From Burkholderiales bacterium (lineage in GTDB: Bacteria; Pseudomonadota; Gammaproteobacteria; Burkholderiales; SG8-41), in contig JALHND010000015.1 of the NCBI GenBank assembly GCA_022843705.1, positions 1 to 39,154 on the forward strand: a stretch of 39,154 nucleotides of DNA, given 5' to 3'. Below, in pieces: positions 31,688 through 39,154 of the stretch. The notes under the pieces were generated by a model. It saw only the letters and a list, made by a program, of their open reading frames with translations. It ran no database searches and was not told where the DNA came from. The position numbers and the translations under genes were made by a program. Each line of letters starts with the position of its first letter. The stretch's first letter is position 1.

Positions 31688-32686
31688 TCAATCAACCTGG
31701 ATTCCCGCCTTTTTCACGACTGCTTCCCATTTCACGATTTCGGCGGAAATGTGTTTCTGGTACTCCGCGGGCGTCGACCCCACCAGTTCCACGCCGTCAG
31801 CCTTGAAACGCTCCTGCATTTCCGCTGTGCCCAGGACCCCGGTAATCCCGCGATTCAGGATGCTGATGATCGCAGCGGGTGTCGCCGCCGGAGCCAGCAC
31901 GCCGTACCAGTTGGTCACCTCGTATCCGGCAACGCCGGTTTCCGCGATCGACGGCAGCTCCGGCAATGCGGTTGATCGTTTGGGGCTGGTGACTGCGAGG
32001 GCACGAAGGCGCCCGGTCTTGATATGGGGCACCGATTCGAGGGGTGTCGCAAACACCATGCTGATCTGTCCCGCCAGCACGTCGGCGAGCGCGGGGCCGC
32101 CACCCTTGTACGCCACGTGCAGCAGGTTGGTGTTCGTCAGCGACCCCAGCAGCGCACCGGACAGGTGCTGCAGGCTGCCCTGTCCGGCAGAGCCGTAGGT
32201 CAGCCCGCCGGGTTTGGCTTTGGCCAGCGCCAGCAACTCCGGTATCGATTTCGCCGCAACGCCGGGATGCAGGACCAGCACATACGATTGCCGGGTCATC
32301 TGGGTGACCGCCCTGAAATCCCTCAGCAGGTCATACGGCAGGCGTCCGTGATGCGTGGCACGGCGCGCGGTATGGGTTCCCGTGATCATCACGATGGTGT
32401 GCCCGTCCGGCTGGGCGCGGGCCGCCGTTTCCAGGCCGATGGCCCCGGTGCCGCCGGGCCGGTTGTCGACGACCACGGTCTGGCCCCACAGCGCGCCAAG
32501 TCGCGGCGCCACGGTGCGCGCGGTGATGTCGACGCCGCCGCCCGGCGCGAGCGGAATGATGAAGCGGATCGGGCGCTGGGGAAACGGCTGCGCCAAGGCG
32601 TCCGGCATCGCGCTGGCAAACAGTGCGCAGGCGAAGCAGGACAGCGATGCAAGTCCGGACCGGCCGGCAAAACGCGGAGCATTCAT
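31688..32686 (-). CDS. Bug/TctC-family substrate-binding protein (6)
   Basis: Periplasmic carboxylate-binding protein, 332 residues, with GAGGAGGT before its ATG at 32686. It has a long signal peptide ending MPDALAQP. Signatures are QRPIRFIIPLAPGGGVDITAR, VVDNRPGGTGAIGLE, PDGHTIVM and HVAYKGGGPALADVLAG (HVAYKG in place of HVPYKG). It is transcribed with the downstream 3-hydroxyisobutyrate dehydrogenase-like gene from a promoter-like sequence at 32759-32787. The upstream neighbour is the Fe-ADH homologue. Confidence 0.93.
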   Translation of the reverse strand: MNAPRFAGRSGLASLSCFACALFASAMPDALAQPFPQRPIRFIIPLAPGGGVDITARTVAPRLGALWGQTVVVDNRPGGTGAIGLETAARAQPDGHTIVMITGTHTARRATHHGRLPYDLLRDFRAVTQMTRQSYVLVLHPGVAAKSIPELLALAKAKPGGLTYGSAGQGSLQHLSGALLGSLTNTNLLHVAYKGGGPALADVLAGQISMVFATPLESVPHIKTGRLRALAVTSPKRSTALPELPSIAETGVAGYEVTNWYGVLAPAATPAAIISILNRGITGVLGTAEMQERFKADGVELVGSTPAEYQKHISAEIVKWEAVVKKAGIQVD

Positions 32687-32758
32687 GAATACCTCCTCGT
32701 GGTGGACAGGTATTGCCGTGCCCGCGGCTGAAGCCGCTGTTATTCTCGACTGAAAACC

Positions 32759-32787
32759 ATTTTTTGCCGTGCCGAATCCAGCGTCAA
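32759..32787 (-). promoter_or_regulatory. Sigma-70-like promoter upstream of the Bug gene
   Basis: On the minus strand TTGACG (32787-32782), a 17-base spacer, then AAAAAT (32764-32759). A GCGGCT/AGCCGC dyad at 32724-32737 lies in the resulting leader. Confidence 0.5.
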
Positions 32788-32814
32788 GCTGCCGACCGCA
32801 CTATGGAGCCCGCT

Positions 32815-34014
32815 TCACCAGGCAGCCTCCAGAACGGCCATCAATACATCACGCTCGCGCAGGAACTCCCGCTTCGGATCGGCATTGAAATTTTTCAGTG
32901 AAGCCTCCAGCACATCACCCAGGCTGTCACGCGGGATGCCGAGTTCGCGCAGCCGCACCGGCATGCCGGCCCCGGTGAAGGCCTGCTCGACGGCGGCGGC
33001 AGCACGTTCCTGCGGCGGGCGTCCGTCGATCACGCCGAAGGCCGCGGCGATCAGCGCCATCGCCTCCGGGTCACGCGCGCCGAAATGGCGGATCACGGTG
33101 GCGGTCAGCGCCGAGTTGGCTTCGCCCTGGCCGACATGGGCATGGCGGTTGAACAGGGCGGTTGCCAGCGCATAGGTCACCCGCGCCGGCCAGTGTTTTT
33201 CGGTCAGCGCGCCGCCATCGTCGGCATCGCGGTTCTGCAGGAAAGCCGCGGTGCACATCTCGATGCGCGCAGCGGCATCCGCAGGATCAGCCATGCGCGG
33301 ATAGGCGCCTCGTGCGAGGCGAAAGGCCTGCAGGCGGTCGCCCTCGGACAGCGGCGCCATGGATGGCGCGCCGAGATTCATGATGGCGCGCCAGAACACC
33401 GAGGTGCCCGTGGTGCGCGCCAGTGACACCGGCGCAGTCAGCAGGGCCTCTTCATCCCAGAACAACGCGGCGGGCCGGGTCTTCGGATCGAAGAATTCCA
33501 TCCGGTTCGGCCGCGCCGGATCCTTCACCGCGGAACCGGCGCGGTTCTGCGCGGTGGTCGCCGCGGTCAGCACATTGATGATCGGCAGCTTGGGCGCCAG
33601 CAGTTTCGGGCTGATCGCCGGCGCATTGTCCGGATACTGCGTGATCAGTTGATCGACAGGCGCCTGCTCGGCTAGCAGGATCGCCACCACGCGCGTACCC
33701 TGGATCACGCTGCCGGCGCCGACGCCGATCAGCAGGTCGGCACCCGCCGCGCGTGCCGCAGCCGTCGCCGCCTGCACAGACGCGAGCGTGGTGTCCTTTT
33801 CGATTTCGTCATAACGGCCGGCATAAGCCGGGCCGAGGATGGCCGCGATGCGGTCGACAAGTCCGGTTTTGCGCGAGACGCTGCGGCCGCAGACCACGAA
33901 CGCGCGCTGCGAGCGATGGCGTTTCAGTTCCGCCGGCAGGTTTTCCAGCACGTCCCTGCCGCTGTACAGCCGCAGGGGATAAGCCGTGGCGCGGAATCCG
34001 TGCTGGTACGCCAT
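32815..34014 (-). CDS. Iron-containing alcohol dehydrogenase homologue lacking metal ligands
   Basis: Fe-ADH-fold protein, 399 residues, with the N-terminal nucleotide domain (GVGAGSVIQGTR, 97-108, where active members have GGGSxxDxxK) and the helical C-terminal domain. Aligned to FucO D196/H200/H263/H277, the ligand positions are S205, R209, A282 and Q296 (VGQGEAN in place of HGxAN). A conventional Fe/Zn-dependent reaction is therefore doubtful. It may bind NAD(P) or substrate only, or use other chemistry; the closest active relatives are perhaps the maleylacetate reductase branch. Its ATG overlaps the preceding stop (TGATG), so it is coupled to the acyl-CoA synthetase alpha gene and is unlikely to be simple decay. 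Confidence 0.85.
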   Translation of the reverse strand: MAYQHGFRATAYPLRLYSGRDVLENLPAELKRHRSQRAFVVCGRSVSRKTGLVDRIAAILGPAYAGRYDEIEKDTTLASVQAATAAARAAGADLLIGVGAGSVIQGTRVVAILLAEQAPVDQLITQYPDNAPAISPKLLAPKLPIINVLTAATTAQNRAGSAVKDPARPNRMEFFDPKTRPAALFWDEEALLTAPVSLARTTGTSVFWRAIMNLGAPSMAPLSEGDRLQAFRLARGAYPRMADPADAAARIEMCTAAFLQNRDADDGGALTEKHWPARVTYALATALFNRHAHVGQGEANSALTATVIRHFGARDPEAMALIAAAFGVIDGRPPQERAAAAVEQAFTGAGMPVRLRELGIPRDSLGDVLEASLKNFNADPKREFLRERDVLMAVLEAAW

Positions 34015-35450
34015 CAGGCGCGTGCGGCCCTGTAACGTTCGAATGCGGCCAGCGCGGCCAGCGGATGGCCGGCGTTGGCCATCTCGTCATACACCGGCAC
34101 ACCCAGCGCCACCGCCTTGTCACGGAACTCGCGCTTGCGCGCTTCCAGCACCGGCTCGCCATCGGAGCGCAGCACCAGGATGAAATGTGACTGCCCCGGA
34201 TACTTTTCCTGCACCCGCATCGCGGCAGCGACCAGGTTGTCGAGCACTTCGGGCTTGGTGCGCCCGACAAAGGCCGACAGGTTGAGGTGCATTACCAGCG
34301 CCTCGGGTTTGCCCTGGCCGCAGATGATGTCGAGGATTTTTTCAGCCACGCGGCCGTCATCCTGCTGCAGCGTGCCCACCGGACAGTCGACCGGATTGGT
34401 GATGCTGGTGCCCGGCGGCAGCTTCAGCGCCGCCAGTGCGTCAATCGGGCCCTGGTCGAATGGCGTGACGTCGAGGTCCAGCCGGGCGAAGTAATCAGTG
34501 GCGAGCACACTGGTGCCGCCGCCGTTGCCGAACAACACCACCTTCTGCGTCGGCCGCTGGGGGCGCGGTGTCAGGGTCTGGAAAATCAGCAGCGTGTCGA
34601 TGAAATGGTCCAGCGTGTCGACCAGCATGCAGCCGGTCTGCCGTGCCAGTGCCACCCACACGCGGTCATCGCCGGCCAGCGAGCCGGTGTGCGACGCGGC
34701 GGCGGCAAGGCCCTGCCGGGTGCGGCCGCCCTTGAGGATCACCACCGGTTTCGCTGCCTTGGCATGACGCAGGATGTCGAACAGCCGGCGGCCGTCCTTG
34801 GCCGTTTCGATGTACATGCCGATCACCTTGGTCTGCGGATCGGCGAGGTAGAACTCGAGCAGGTCGGATGGCGTCACGTCGGCGCAGTTGCCGACGGTGA
34901 CCAGCCCGGAGAACTTCACGCCGCGCGACAGGCCGCGGCGGATGATGTCGGTACCCAGCCCGCCGCTTTGCGACACGATGCCGACATGACCGACCTCTTT
35001 GGGTCCGATTTCGGCAAAGGTGACGCGGCCGCGCGGCGTGTAGATGCCGAGGCAGTTGGGCCCGAGCAGGCGCATGCCGCCGGCACGCGCGGCCTGAGCC
35101 AGCTCCTCTTGCAGCGCCTTGCCCTCGTCGACTTCACCGAAGCCGCTGGAAATCACCTGGGCAAAACGCACATGGCCTTTTGCCGCAGCGAGCATGCCGG
35201 GAATCTGCGCCCCGGACACCGCGATGTAGGCATAGTCGACAGGCTTCGGTGTGTCGGCCAACGACTTGTACGCGGTGAGGCCGTCAATCTCGTCCGCGGC
35301 GGGATGGATCGGATAGATGTCGCCGCTGAAACCGAATTCGCGGATGCGACGGATGAACACATTGGGCAGCGCGTTGCCCTTGGTCGAGGCGCCGATGACG
35401 GCGACGGTTTTCGGCGCAAACAGCGGTGTGAATTGTTCGATGATGTTCAT
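34014..35450 (-). CDS. NDP-forming acyl-CoA synthetase, alpha-type subunit
   Basis: CoA-binding and ligase domains of the split NDP-forming acyl-CoA synthetase, 478 residues. The CoA-binding domain is at the N-terminus (FAPKTVAVIGASTKGNALPN). The following ligase domains carry GPNCLGIYTP, IVSQSGGLG and SHTGSLAGDD with the likely phosphohistidine. It lacks the ATP-grasp domain, which is encoded by the preceding gene. The ATG at 35450 is preferred because AGGA is 8 bases before it; an ATG at 35456 is also possible. Together with the beta subunit it would activate a free acid to acyl-CoA. Compare the fused version at 6399-8474. Confidence 0.9.
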   Translation of the reverse strand: MNIIEQFTPLFAPKTVAVIGASTKGNALPNVFIRRIREFGFSGDIYPIHPAADEIDGLTAYKSLADTPKPVDYAYIAVSGAQIPGMLAAAKGHVRFAQVISSGFGEVDEGKALQEELAQAARAGGMRLLGPNCLGIYTPRGRVTFAEIGPKEVGHVGIVSQSGGLGTDIIRRGLSRGVKFSGLVTVGNCADVTPSDLLEFYLADPQTKVIGMYIETAKDGRRLFDILRHAKAAKPVVILKGGRTRQGLAAAASHTGSLAGDDRVWVALARQTGCMLVDTLDHFIDTLLIFQTLTPRPQRPTQKVVLFGNGGGTSVLATDYFARLDLDVTPFDQGPIDALAALKLPPGTSITNPVDCPVGTLQQDDGRVAEKILDIICGQGKPEALVMHLNLSAFVGRTKPEVLDNLVAAAMRVQEKYPGQSHFILVLRSDGEPVLEARKREFRDKAVALGVPVYDEMANAGHPLAALAAFERYRAARA

Positions 35451-35466
35451 GCTCATTGTCCTGTGA

Positions 35467-36180
35467 TCATCCGAGGATGAAACGTGCATCGACCGCAACA
35501 GCGGCGGTGTCGGAGACGATCAGCGGATTGATGTCGGCCTCGCTGATCACGGCGGCATGCTGCATCAGCAACCCGTTTTCTCCGCCCACCTTGAGCAGCA
35601 CGTCGATGATCGCCTCCCGCGAAGCGGGTTTGCCGCCGCGCGCACCCTTCAGGATCGCTGCAGCCTTCAGTTCGTCGAGCATCTCTTCGGCATCGATGCG
35701 CGCGATCGGGCACAGGCGGAAGGACACATCCTTGAAAATCTCGACAAAAATGCCGCCGAGCCCGACCATCACCAGCGGCCCGAACTGCGGATCACGCAGG
35801 CCGCCGATCACCAGCTCATGGCCGGCAGGCGCCATTTCCTCGACCAGAAAACCGTCGATGCGCGCGCCCCTGATCTTCGGCGCGGCCAGCATGCCTTCGA
35901 TGGCGGCCTTCACCTCGGCGGCCGAACGCAGGTTGATCTTCACGCCGCCGGCATCGCTCTTGTGCAGGATGTCGGGGGACATCACTTTCACGACGACGGG
36001 TGTCTGCAGCCCGCTCATCACCGCATCGACTTCGGCGACCCCCTTTGCGACGCGCGACTGCGGCACCCGGATGCCGTGACCCGCCAGCAGTGCCTTGCCG
36101 GCGCTTTCATCCAGCGAGTTACGGCCTGCGGCCCGCGCCGAAGACAAAATGTCGCCTGTATCCATTTGTTTTTTAGTCAT
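35467..36180 (-). CDS. NDP-forming acyl-CoA synthetase, beta-type (ATP-grasp) subunit
   Basis: ATP-grasp domain protein, 237 residues, corresponding to the C-terminal third of fused acetate-CoA ligases. Motifs are VVVKVMSPDILHKSDAGGV, VIGGLRDPQFGPLVMVGLGG and EADINPLIV. It binds ATP and exchanges phosphate with the alpha subunit encoded 16 bases downstream. Its ATG overlaps the biotin carboxylase stop by 4 bases (ATGA). Coupling to a carboxylase suggests that the activated acyl-CoA is the carboxylation substrate or precursor. Confidence 0.9.
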   Translation of the reverse strand: MTKKQMDTGDILSSARAAGRNSLDESAGKALLAGHGIRVPQSRVAKGVAEVDAVMSGLQTPVVVKVMSPDILHKSDAGGVKINLRSAAEVKAAIEGMLAAPKIRGARIDGFLVEEMAPAGHELVIGGLRDPQFGPLVMVGLGGIFVEIFKDVSFRLCPIARIDAEEMLDELKAAAILKGARGGKPASREAIIDVLLKVGGENGLLMQHAAVISEADINPLIVSDTAAVAVDARFILG

Positions 36181-37526
36181 ATTTTTCTGCCCGTCACTTC
36201 GCCGATGATGCCGGTATGAACCCGCCCTTCGCGGAACTGCGGCGAGCTCAGGATGTTCACCACAGCCGGGATGTTGTGCTTGAGACCCTGGATGTCGAAA
36301 CCGTTGAGCGCATCGACCAGCCGGTCGATCGCCGCTTCACGCGTCGCCGCGCGGACAATGACCTTGGCGATCATCGGATCGTAATGCGGCGTGACGTCGC
36401 GGCCCTCGGCATAACCGGTGTCGATGCGGATGCCCTCGCCCTCGGGCGGACGGAATACCGTCAGCTTGCCCGGCGACGGGAAAAAGTTTTTCGGGTCCTC
36501 GGCATAAACCCGCGCCTGTATCGCGTGGCCCTTCACCTCCGGTTTTCCCGGCAGGATGTCGGCGAGTTTTTCACCGGCCGCGGAACGGATCTGCGCGCGC
36601 ACCAGGTCAACCCCGGTGACTTCCTCGGTGACGCCATGCTCAACCTGCAGCCGGGTGTTCATTTCGAGGAAGTTGAAGGAGCCGTCGGCGCCGAGCAGCA
36701 TCTCGACGGTGCCGATATTGTCGTAGCCCATGCTTTTCATGATGCCCGTGATCTGCTCGGCCACGCCGACCGCCTTGTCGCGCGGAATCAGCGGCCCCGG
36801 CGCCTCCTCGATGACCTTCTGGTTGCGGCGCTGGGTCGAGCAGTCGCGCTCGAACAGATGCATCGCGCCGCCATGCTGGTCACCGAGAATCTGGAATTCG
36901 ACATGGCGCGGTCGTTCGATCAGTTTCTCCAGGTAAACCTCGGCGGTTCCGAAACCGCGGCTGGCCATCGAGCGCGAGCGTTCGACCGCGGTCAGCAGCT
37001 CAACCTCGTCCTTTGCCGGCAGCATGCCGATGCCGCCGCCGCCACCCGCGGGTTTGACCAGCACCGGGAAGCCGATCTTGCGCGCGGCCGCAATGATCGC
37101 ATCGTTGTCATCGGGCAGCACATCCGAGCCATGCGACATCGGCATGCCGTACTGCGCGGCGATGTCGCGGGCGCGGGTCTTGTGGCCCATGGCATCGATC
37201 CATTTTGGCGACGGGCCGATGAAACGCGCGCCGGTGTCGATCACGCGCTGTGCAAAACCGGCATTTTCGGAGAGAAACCCATATCCGGGATGCAGACCGT
37301 CTGCTCCGGAATTTTTCAGCACCTCGATGATGGTGTCCTGATTGAGGTAACTCTCCCGTGCCGGCGCGGGACCAATGGCAAAGGTCTGGCTTGCCATTTC
37401 CAGATAAGGCGCATGATGGTCGGCCTCGGAGTACACCGCCACCGACGGAATATTCATCGCATTGAGCGCGCGCAGCACGCGGGCGGCAACCGCGCCGCGA
37501 TTGACTACCAGTACTTTATTGAACAT
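36177..37526 (-). CDS. Biotin carboxylase subunit of an acyl-CoA carboxylase
   Basis: ATP-grasp enzyme that carboxylates protein-bound biotin, 449 residues. The N-terminal domain is FNKVLVVNRGAVAARV. The ATP-binding loop is KPAGGGGGIGM (most relatives have Lys or Arg at the Ile). The catalytic parts RHVEFQILGD, ERDCSTQRRNQKVIEE and FLEMNTRLQVEHGVTE are intact. The protein ends after the biotin carboxylase C-terminal domain, so it lacks the BCCP domain found in 660-residue PccA/MccA-type subunits. No separate BCCP is encoded nearby. It is separated from the carboxyltransferase gene by 89 bases containing a terminator-like hairpin. Confidence 0.93.
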   Translation of the reverse strand: MFNKVLVVNRGAVAARVLRALNAMNIPSVAVYSEADHHAPYLEMASQTFAIGPAPARESYLNQDTIIEVLKNSGADGLHPGYGFLSENAGFAQRVIDTGARFIGPSPKWIDAMGHKTRARDIAAQYGMPMSHGSDVLPDDNDAIIAAARKIGFPVLVKPAGGGGGIGMLPAKDEVELLTAVERSRSMASRGFGTAEVYLEKLIERPRHVEFQILGDQHGGAMHLFERDCSTQRRNQKVIEEAPGPLIPRDKAVGVAEQITGIMKSMGYDNIGTVEMLLGADGSFNFLEMNTRLQVEHGVTEEVTGVDLVRAQIRSAAGEKLADILPGKPEVKGHAIQARVYAEDPKNFFPSPGKLTVFRPPEGEGIRIDTGYAEGRDVTPHYDPMIAKVIVRAATREAAIDRLVDALNGFDIQGLKHNIPAVVNILSSPQFREGRVHTGIIGEVTGRKI

Positions 37527-37552
37527 CGGGTACGGATTCCGGAAGCAGGATT

Positions 37553-37606
37553 AAAAAAGAAACGTGAGGCGCGGCCTTTGGGTGTTGGGTGCGCGCCCCG
37601 CGTTTC
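37553..37606 (-). terminator. Terminator- or attenuator-like hairpin between carboxylase subunits
   Basis: On the minus strand GAAACGCGGGGCGCG pairs with CGCGCCTCACGTTTC (13 of 15 positions) over an 18-base loop, directly followed by TTTTTT. It begins 9 bases after the carboxyltransferase stop and ends 27 bases before the biotin carboxylase ATG, so it could lower or regulate expression of the five downstream genes. Confidence 0.65.
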
Positions 37607-37615
37607 ACGAAACCA

Positions 37616-39151
37616 TCAATAACTGGTCGGCCAGCTGCGCATCAGATGCTGACCCACACCCTTGGTCATGCGCAGCTTGTAGACATCGAGCATGCGGATC
37701 AGGTAGTCGCGCGTGTCCTGCGGCCGGATCACCGACTGCGCGGCATACACCGCGGCAAGGCCCCAGACATCAGCGCCCTTGCGGATGTCGGCCAGCGCCT
37801 CCTCGAAGCCGGGTTCGCCGTGGCCGACGCCGTGGACAATCTTGGTCGCGAAGTCGGGGCTCATGAAGCTGACTTCGGCCGAGGGCCAGGCGCCGACCTC
37901 GTCGGAGTGGCGCCCGCCGCCCATGCAGACATAGGCGCGACCGTAACTCTTGCGCACGATCACCGAGATGTGCGGCACGGTGACCAGCGTCATCGCGTTC
38001 ATGAAATTCATGATCTTGCCCGGCGCGCCGGCGCGTTCCGCCTCGGTGCCGATCTGGAAGCCCGGGGTGTCGACCAGCATCACGAAGGGAATGTTGAATG
38101 AATCGCACATCACGATGAAATCGACGATCTTGCGGCAGGCATCGGCATCCAGCGCGCCGCCGCGGTGCAGCGGGTTGTTGGCGATGATGCCGACCGACTT
38201 GCCGCCGAGCCGGGCCAGCGCTGTCACCGCGCTCTTGCCGAAGCGCGGCTTCATTTCGAACAGCGAATCCTTGTCGACGATGCACTTGATCACCCGCTTC
38301 ATATCGTAGACCTGGGTGCGGCTCTCCGGCAGGATGTCAAAGACTTTCGCCATGTCGGCACCGGAACCGGCGGGCACCGGCGCTTCCGGCGGCGCCTCGC
38401 GATGGTGGCCGGGCATGTATGACAGGAACTTCTTGATCTGGTCGAATACCTCCTCCTCGGTATCAGCCACCTGGTCGATCAGGCCGGTGACCTCGGCATG
38501 CAGGCGCCAGCCGCCCAGATCTTCCGCCGAGACTTTTTCACCGAGCGCCATCGACACCAGCCCGGGGCTGGACACCGCCATGATCGCGCTCTTGTGCATG
38601 ATCGCGAAGTCGGACTGGCACATCAGCCAGGTCGAGGAGCCGAAGGACGGGCCGAAAGCAGCCGCCGCGGTGGGCACTTCGCGCAGGCGGCGGAACTGGG
38701 TATTGTCGTTCCCCAGCAGCAGCCCCATGCCGCGCGAGCCCATCGCATCGGGCAGCCGCGCGCCCGTGGATTCACCGATCAGCACCAGCGGCATGCCGCG
38801 CTCGATCGCGGTGCGTTTCATGTGCCCGATTTTCTTGCTGTTGGTGGCCGAGGTTGATGCGCCCTTTACGGTGAAATCGTTGACCACCAGGCAGACATCA
38901 CGGCCGTCAATGCGGCCGAAGCCGGCCAGTTTGCCGTCGGTCTGGGTCTCGTCCTCCATCTCGGGATACACCGCCGAAGAGCCGAACAGTCCGGACTCGA
39001 TGAAGGAGCCGGAATCCATCAGGTAGTCGATGCGCTGGCGTGCATTCCACACGCCCCTGGCCGTGCGTTTGGCGTATTTTTCCTCGCCGCCACCGGCCAG
39101 TGCCTTGGCGCGGCGGGCTTCGTATTCCTGCAAGAGTGCTTCGTGAGCCAT
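37616..39151 (-). CDS. Acyl-CoA carboxylase, carboxyltransferase subunit (PccB/MccB-like)
   Basis: Crotonase-superfamily carboxyltransferase with fused N and C domains, 511 residues, complete with the ATG at 39151 three bases from the window edge. It moves CO2 from biotin to an acyl-CoA. Recognisable parts are the N-domain GRIDGRDVCLVVNDFTVKG, ESTGARLPDAMGSRG and GPSFGSSTW, and the C-domain DTPGFQIGTEAERAG with a GRAYVCMGGG segment. The family includes propionyl-, methylcrotonyl- and geranyl-CoA carboxylases; I cannot tell which substrate applies. It is first in the minus-strand run within the window, although its promoter lies outside. Confidence 0.93.
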   Translation of the reverse strand: MAHEALLQEYEARRAKALAGGGEEKYAKRTARGVWNARQRIDYLMDSGSFIESGLFGSSAVYPEMEDETQTDGKLAGFGRIDGRDVCLVVNDFTVKGASTSATNSKKIGHMKRTAIERGMPLVLIGESTGARLPDAMGSRGMGLLLGNDNTQFRRLREVPTAAAAFGPSFGSSTWLMCQSDFAIMHKSAIMAVSSPGLVSMALGEKVSAEDLGGWRLHAEVTGLIDQVADTEEEVFDQIKKFLSYMPGHHREAPPEAPVPAGSGADMAKVFDILPESRTQVYDMKRVIKCIVDKDSLFEMKPRFGKSAVTALARLGGKSVGIIANNPLHRGGALDADACRKIVDFIVMCDSFNIPFVMLVDTPGFQIGTEAERAGAPGKIMNFMNAMTLVTVPHISVIVRKSYGRAYVCMGGGRHSDEVGAWPSAEVSFMSPDFATKIVHGVGHGEPGFEEALADIRKGADVWGLAAVYAAQSVIRPQDTRDYLIRMLDVYKLRMTKGVGQHLMRSWPTSY

Positions 39152-39154
39152 GTT

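Noticed and set aside
32724-32737. GCGGCT/AGCCGC dyad in the leader of the sixth Bug gene
   Set aside because: Only 6-base arms with a 2-base loop. Such dyads are expected by chance in GC-rich DNA. It is mentioned only with the promoter.
1-39154. tRNA or rRNA genes, CRISPR arrays, prophage, transposases, toxin-antitoxin or defence systems
   Set aside because: I looked for their characteristic repeats, stems and protein motifs and found none.

Overview
The window is about 39 kb of GC-rich, gene-dense bacterial chromosome. It most likely comes from a betaproteobacterium (Burkholderiales-like), inferred from six periplasmic Bug/TctC-type solute-binding proteins, many acyl-CoA catabolism genes, a purEK pair, and intergenic hairpins of the CGTCATTCCGGC type. 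I see no rRNA or tRNA genes, no CRISPR array, no transposase and no phage gene. Apart from regulatory DNA and short repeats it is almost all coding, and no gap without a gene exceeds 300 bases.

Layout. (1) 1-675, minus strand: purE and the first codons of purK. (2) 843-9894, plus strand: a catabolic cassette of a Bug protein, an SDR-fold protein lacking most of its catalytic tetrad, an MmgE/PrpD protein, an SMP-30-type lactonase, an acyl-CoA dehydrogenase, a fused NDP-forming acyl-CoA synthetase and a second MmgE/PrpD protein. (3) 10001-11862, minus strand: an RpiR-type regulator followed by a Bug gene. Twin palindromes stand between the regulator and the divergent mgtC-like gene. (4) 11993-14318, plus strand: MgtC-like protein, MBL-fold hydrolase and histidine phosphatase. 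(5) 14442-20616, plus strand: Bug protein, isocitrate-lyase-family C-C lyase and LeuC/LeuD-like hydro-lyase subunits, then corA and a flavoprotein. A dyad centred on a -10 box precedes this group. (6) 20626-22903, minus strand: a GAF-GGDEF diguanylate cyclase and dapE. (7) 23013-28268, plus strand: a 2-hydroxyacid dehydrogenase, two Bug genes ending at a strong terminator, then an enoyl-CoA hydratase, a small membrane protein and an EamA transporter. (8) 28291-39151, minus strand, in transcription order: carboxyltransferase, biotin carboxylase, split NDP-forming acyl-CoA synthetase (beta then alpha), an iron-alcohol-dehydrogenase homologue without its metal ligands, a Bug protein, a 3-hydroxyisobutyrate-dehydrogenase-family enzyme, then small envelope proteins and a FlK-like thioesterase.

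How it fits together. The repeated theme is uptake and breakdown of organic acids. A Bug protein captures a carboxylate in the periplasm. An NDP-forming ligase makes the CoA thioester. Dehydrogenase, hydratase or carboxylase steps follow, or in region 5 hydration and C-C cleavage without CoA. None of the six Bug proteins has TctA/TctB membrane partners in the window. Substrates cannot be read from sequence. The best pathway guess is region 5, whose lyase plus LeuCD-like pair resembles the 2,3-dimethylmalate branch of nicotinate fermentation.

Most unusual observations: the tetrad-less SDR, the metal-ligand-less Fe-ADH homologue, a carboxylase without a biotin carrier but with a terminator-like hairpin between its subunits, the two operator-like dyads, and an exact 20-nt AT-rich repeat in opposite orientations at two gene ends.
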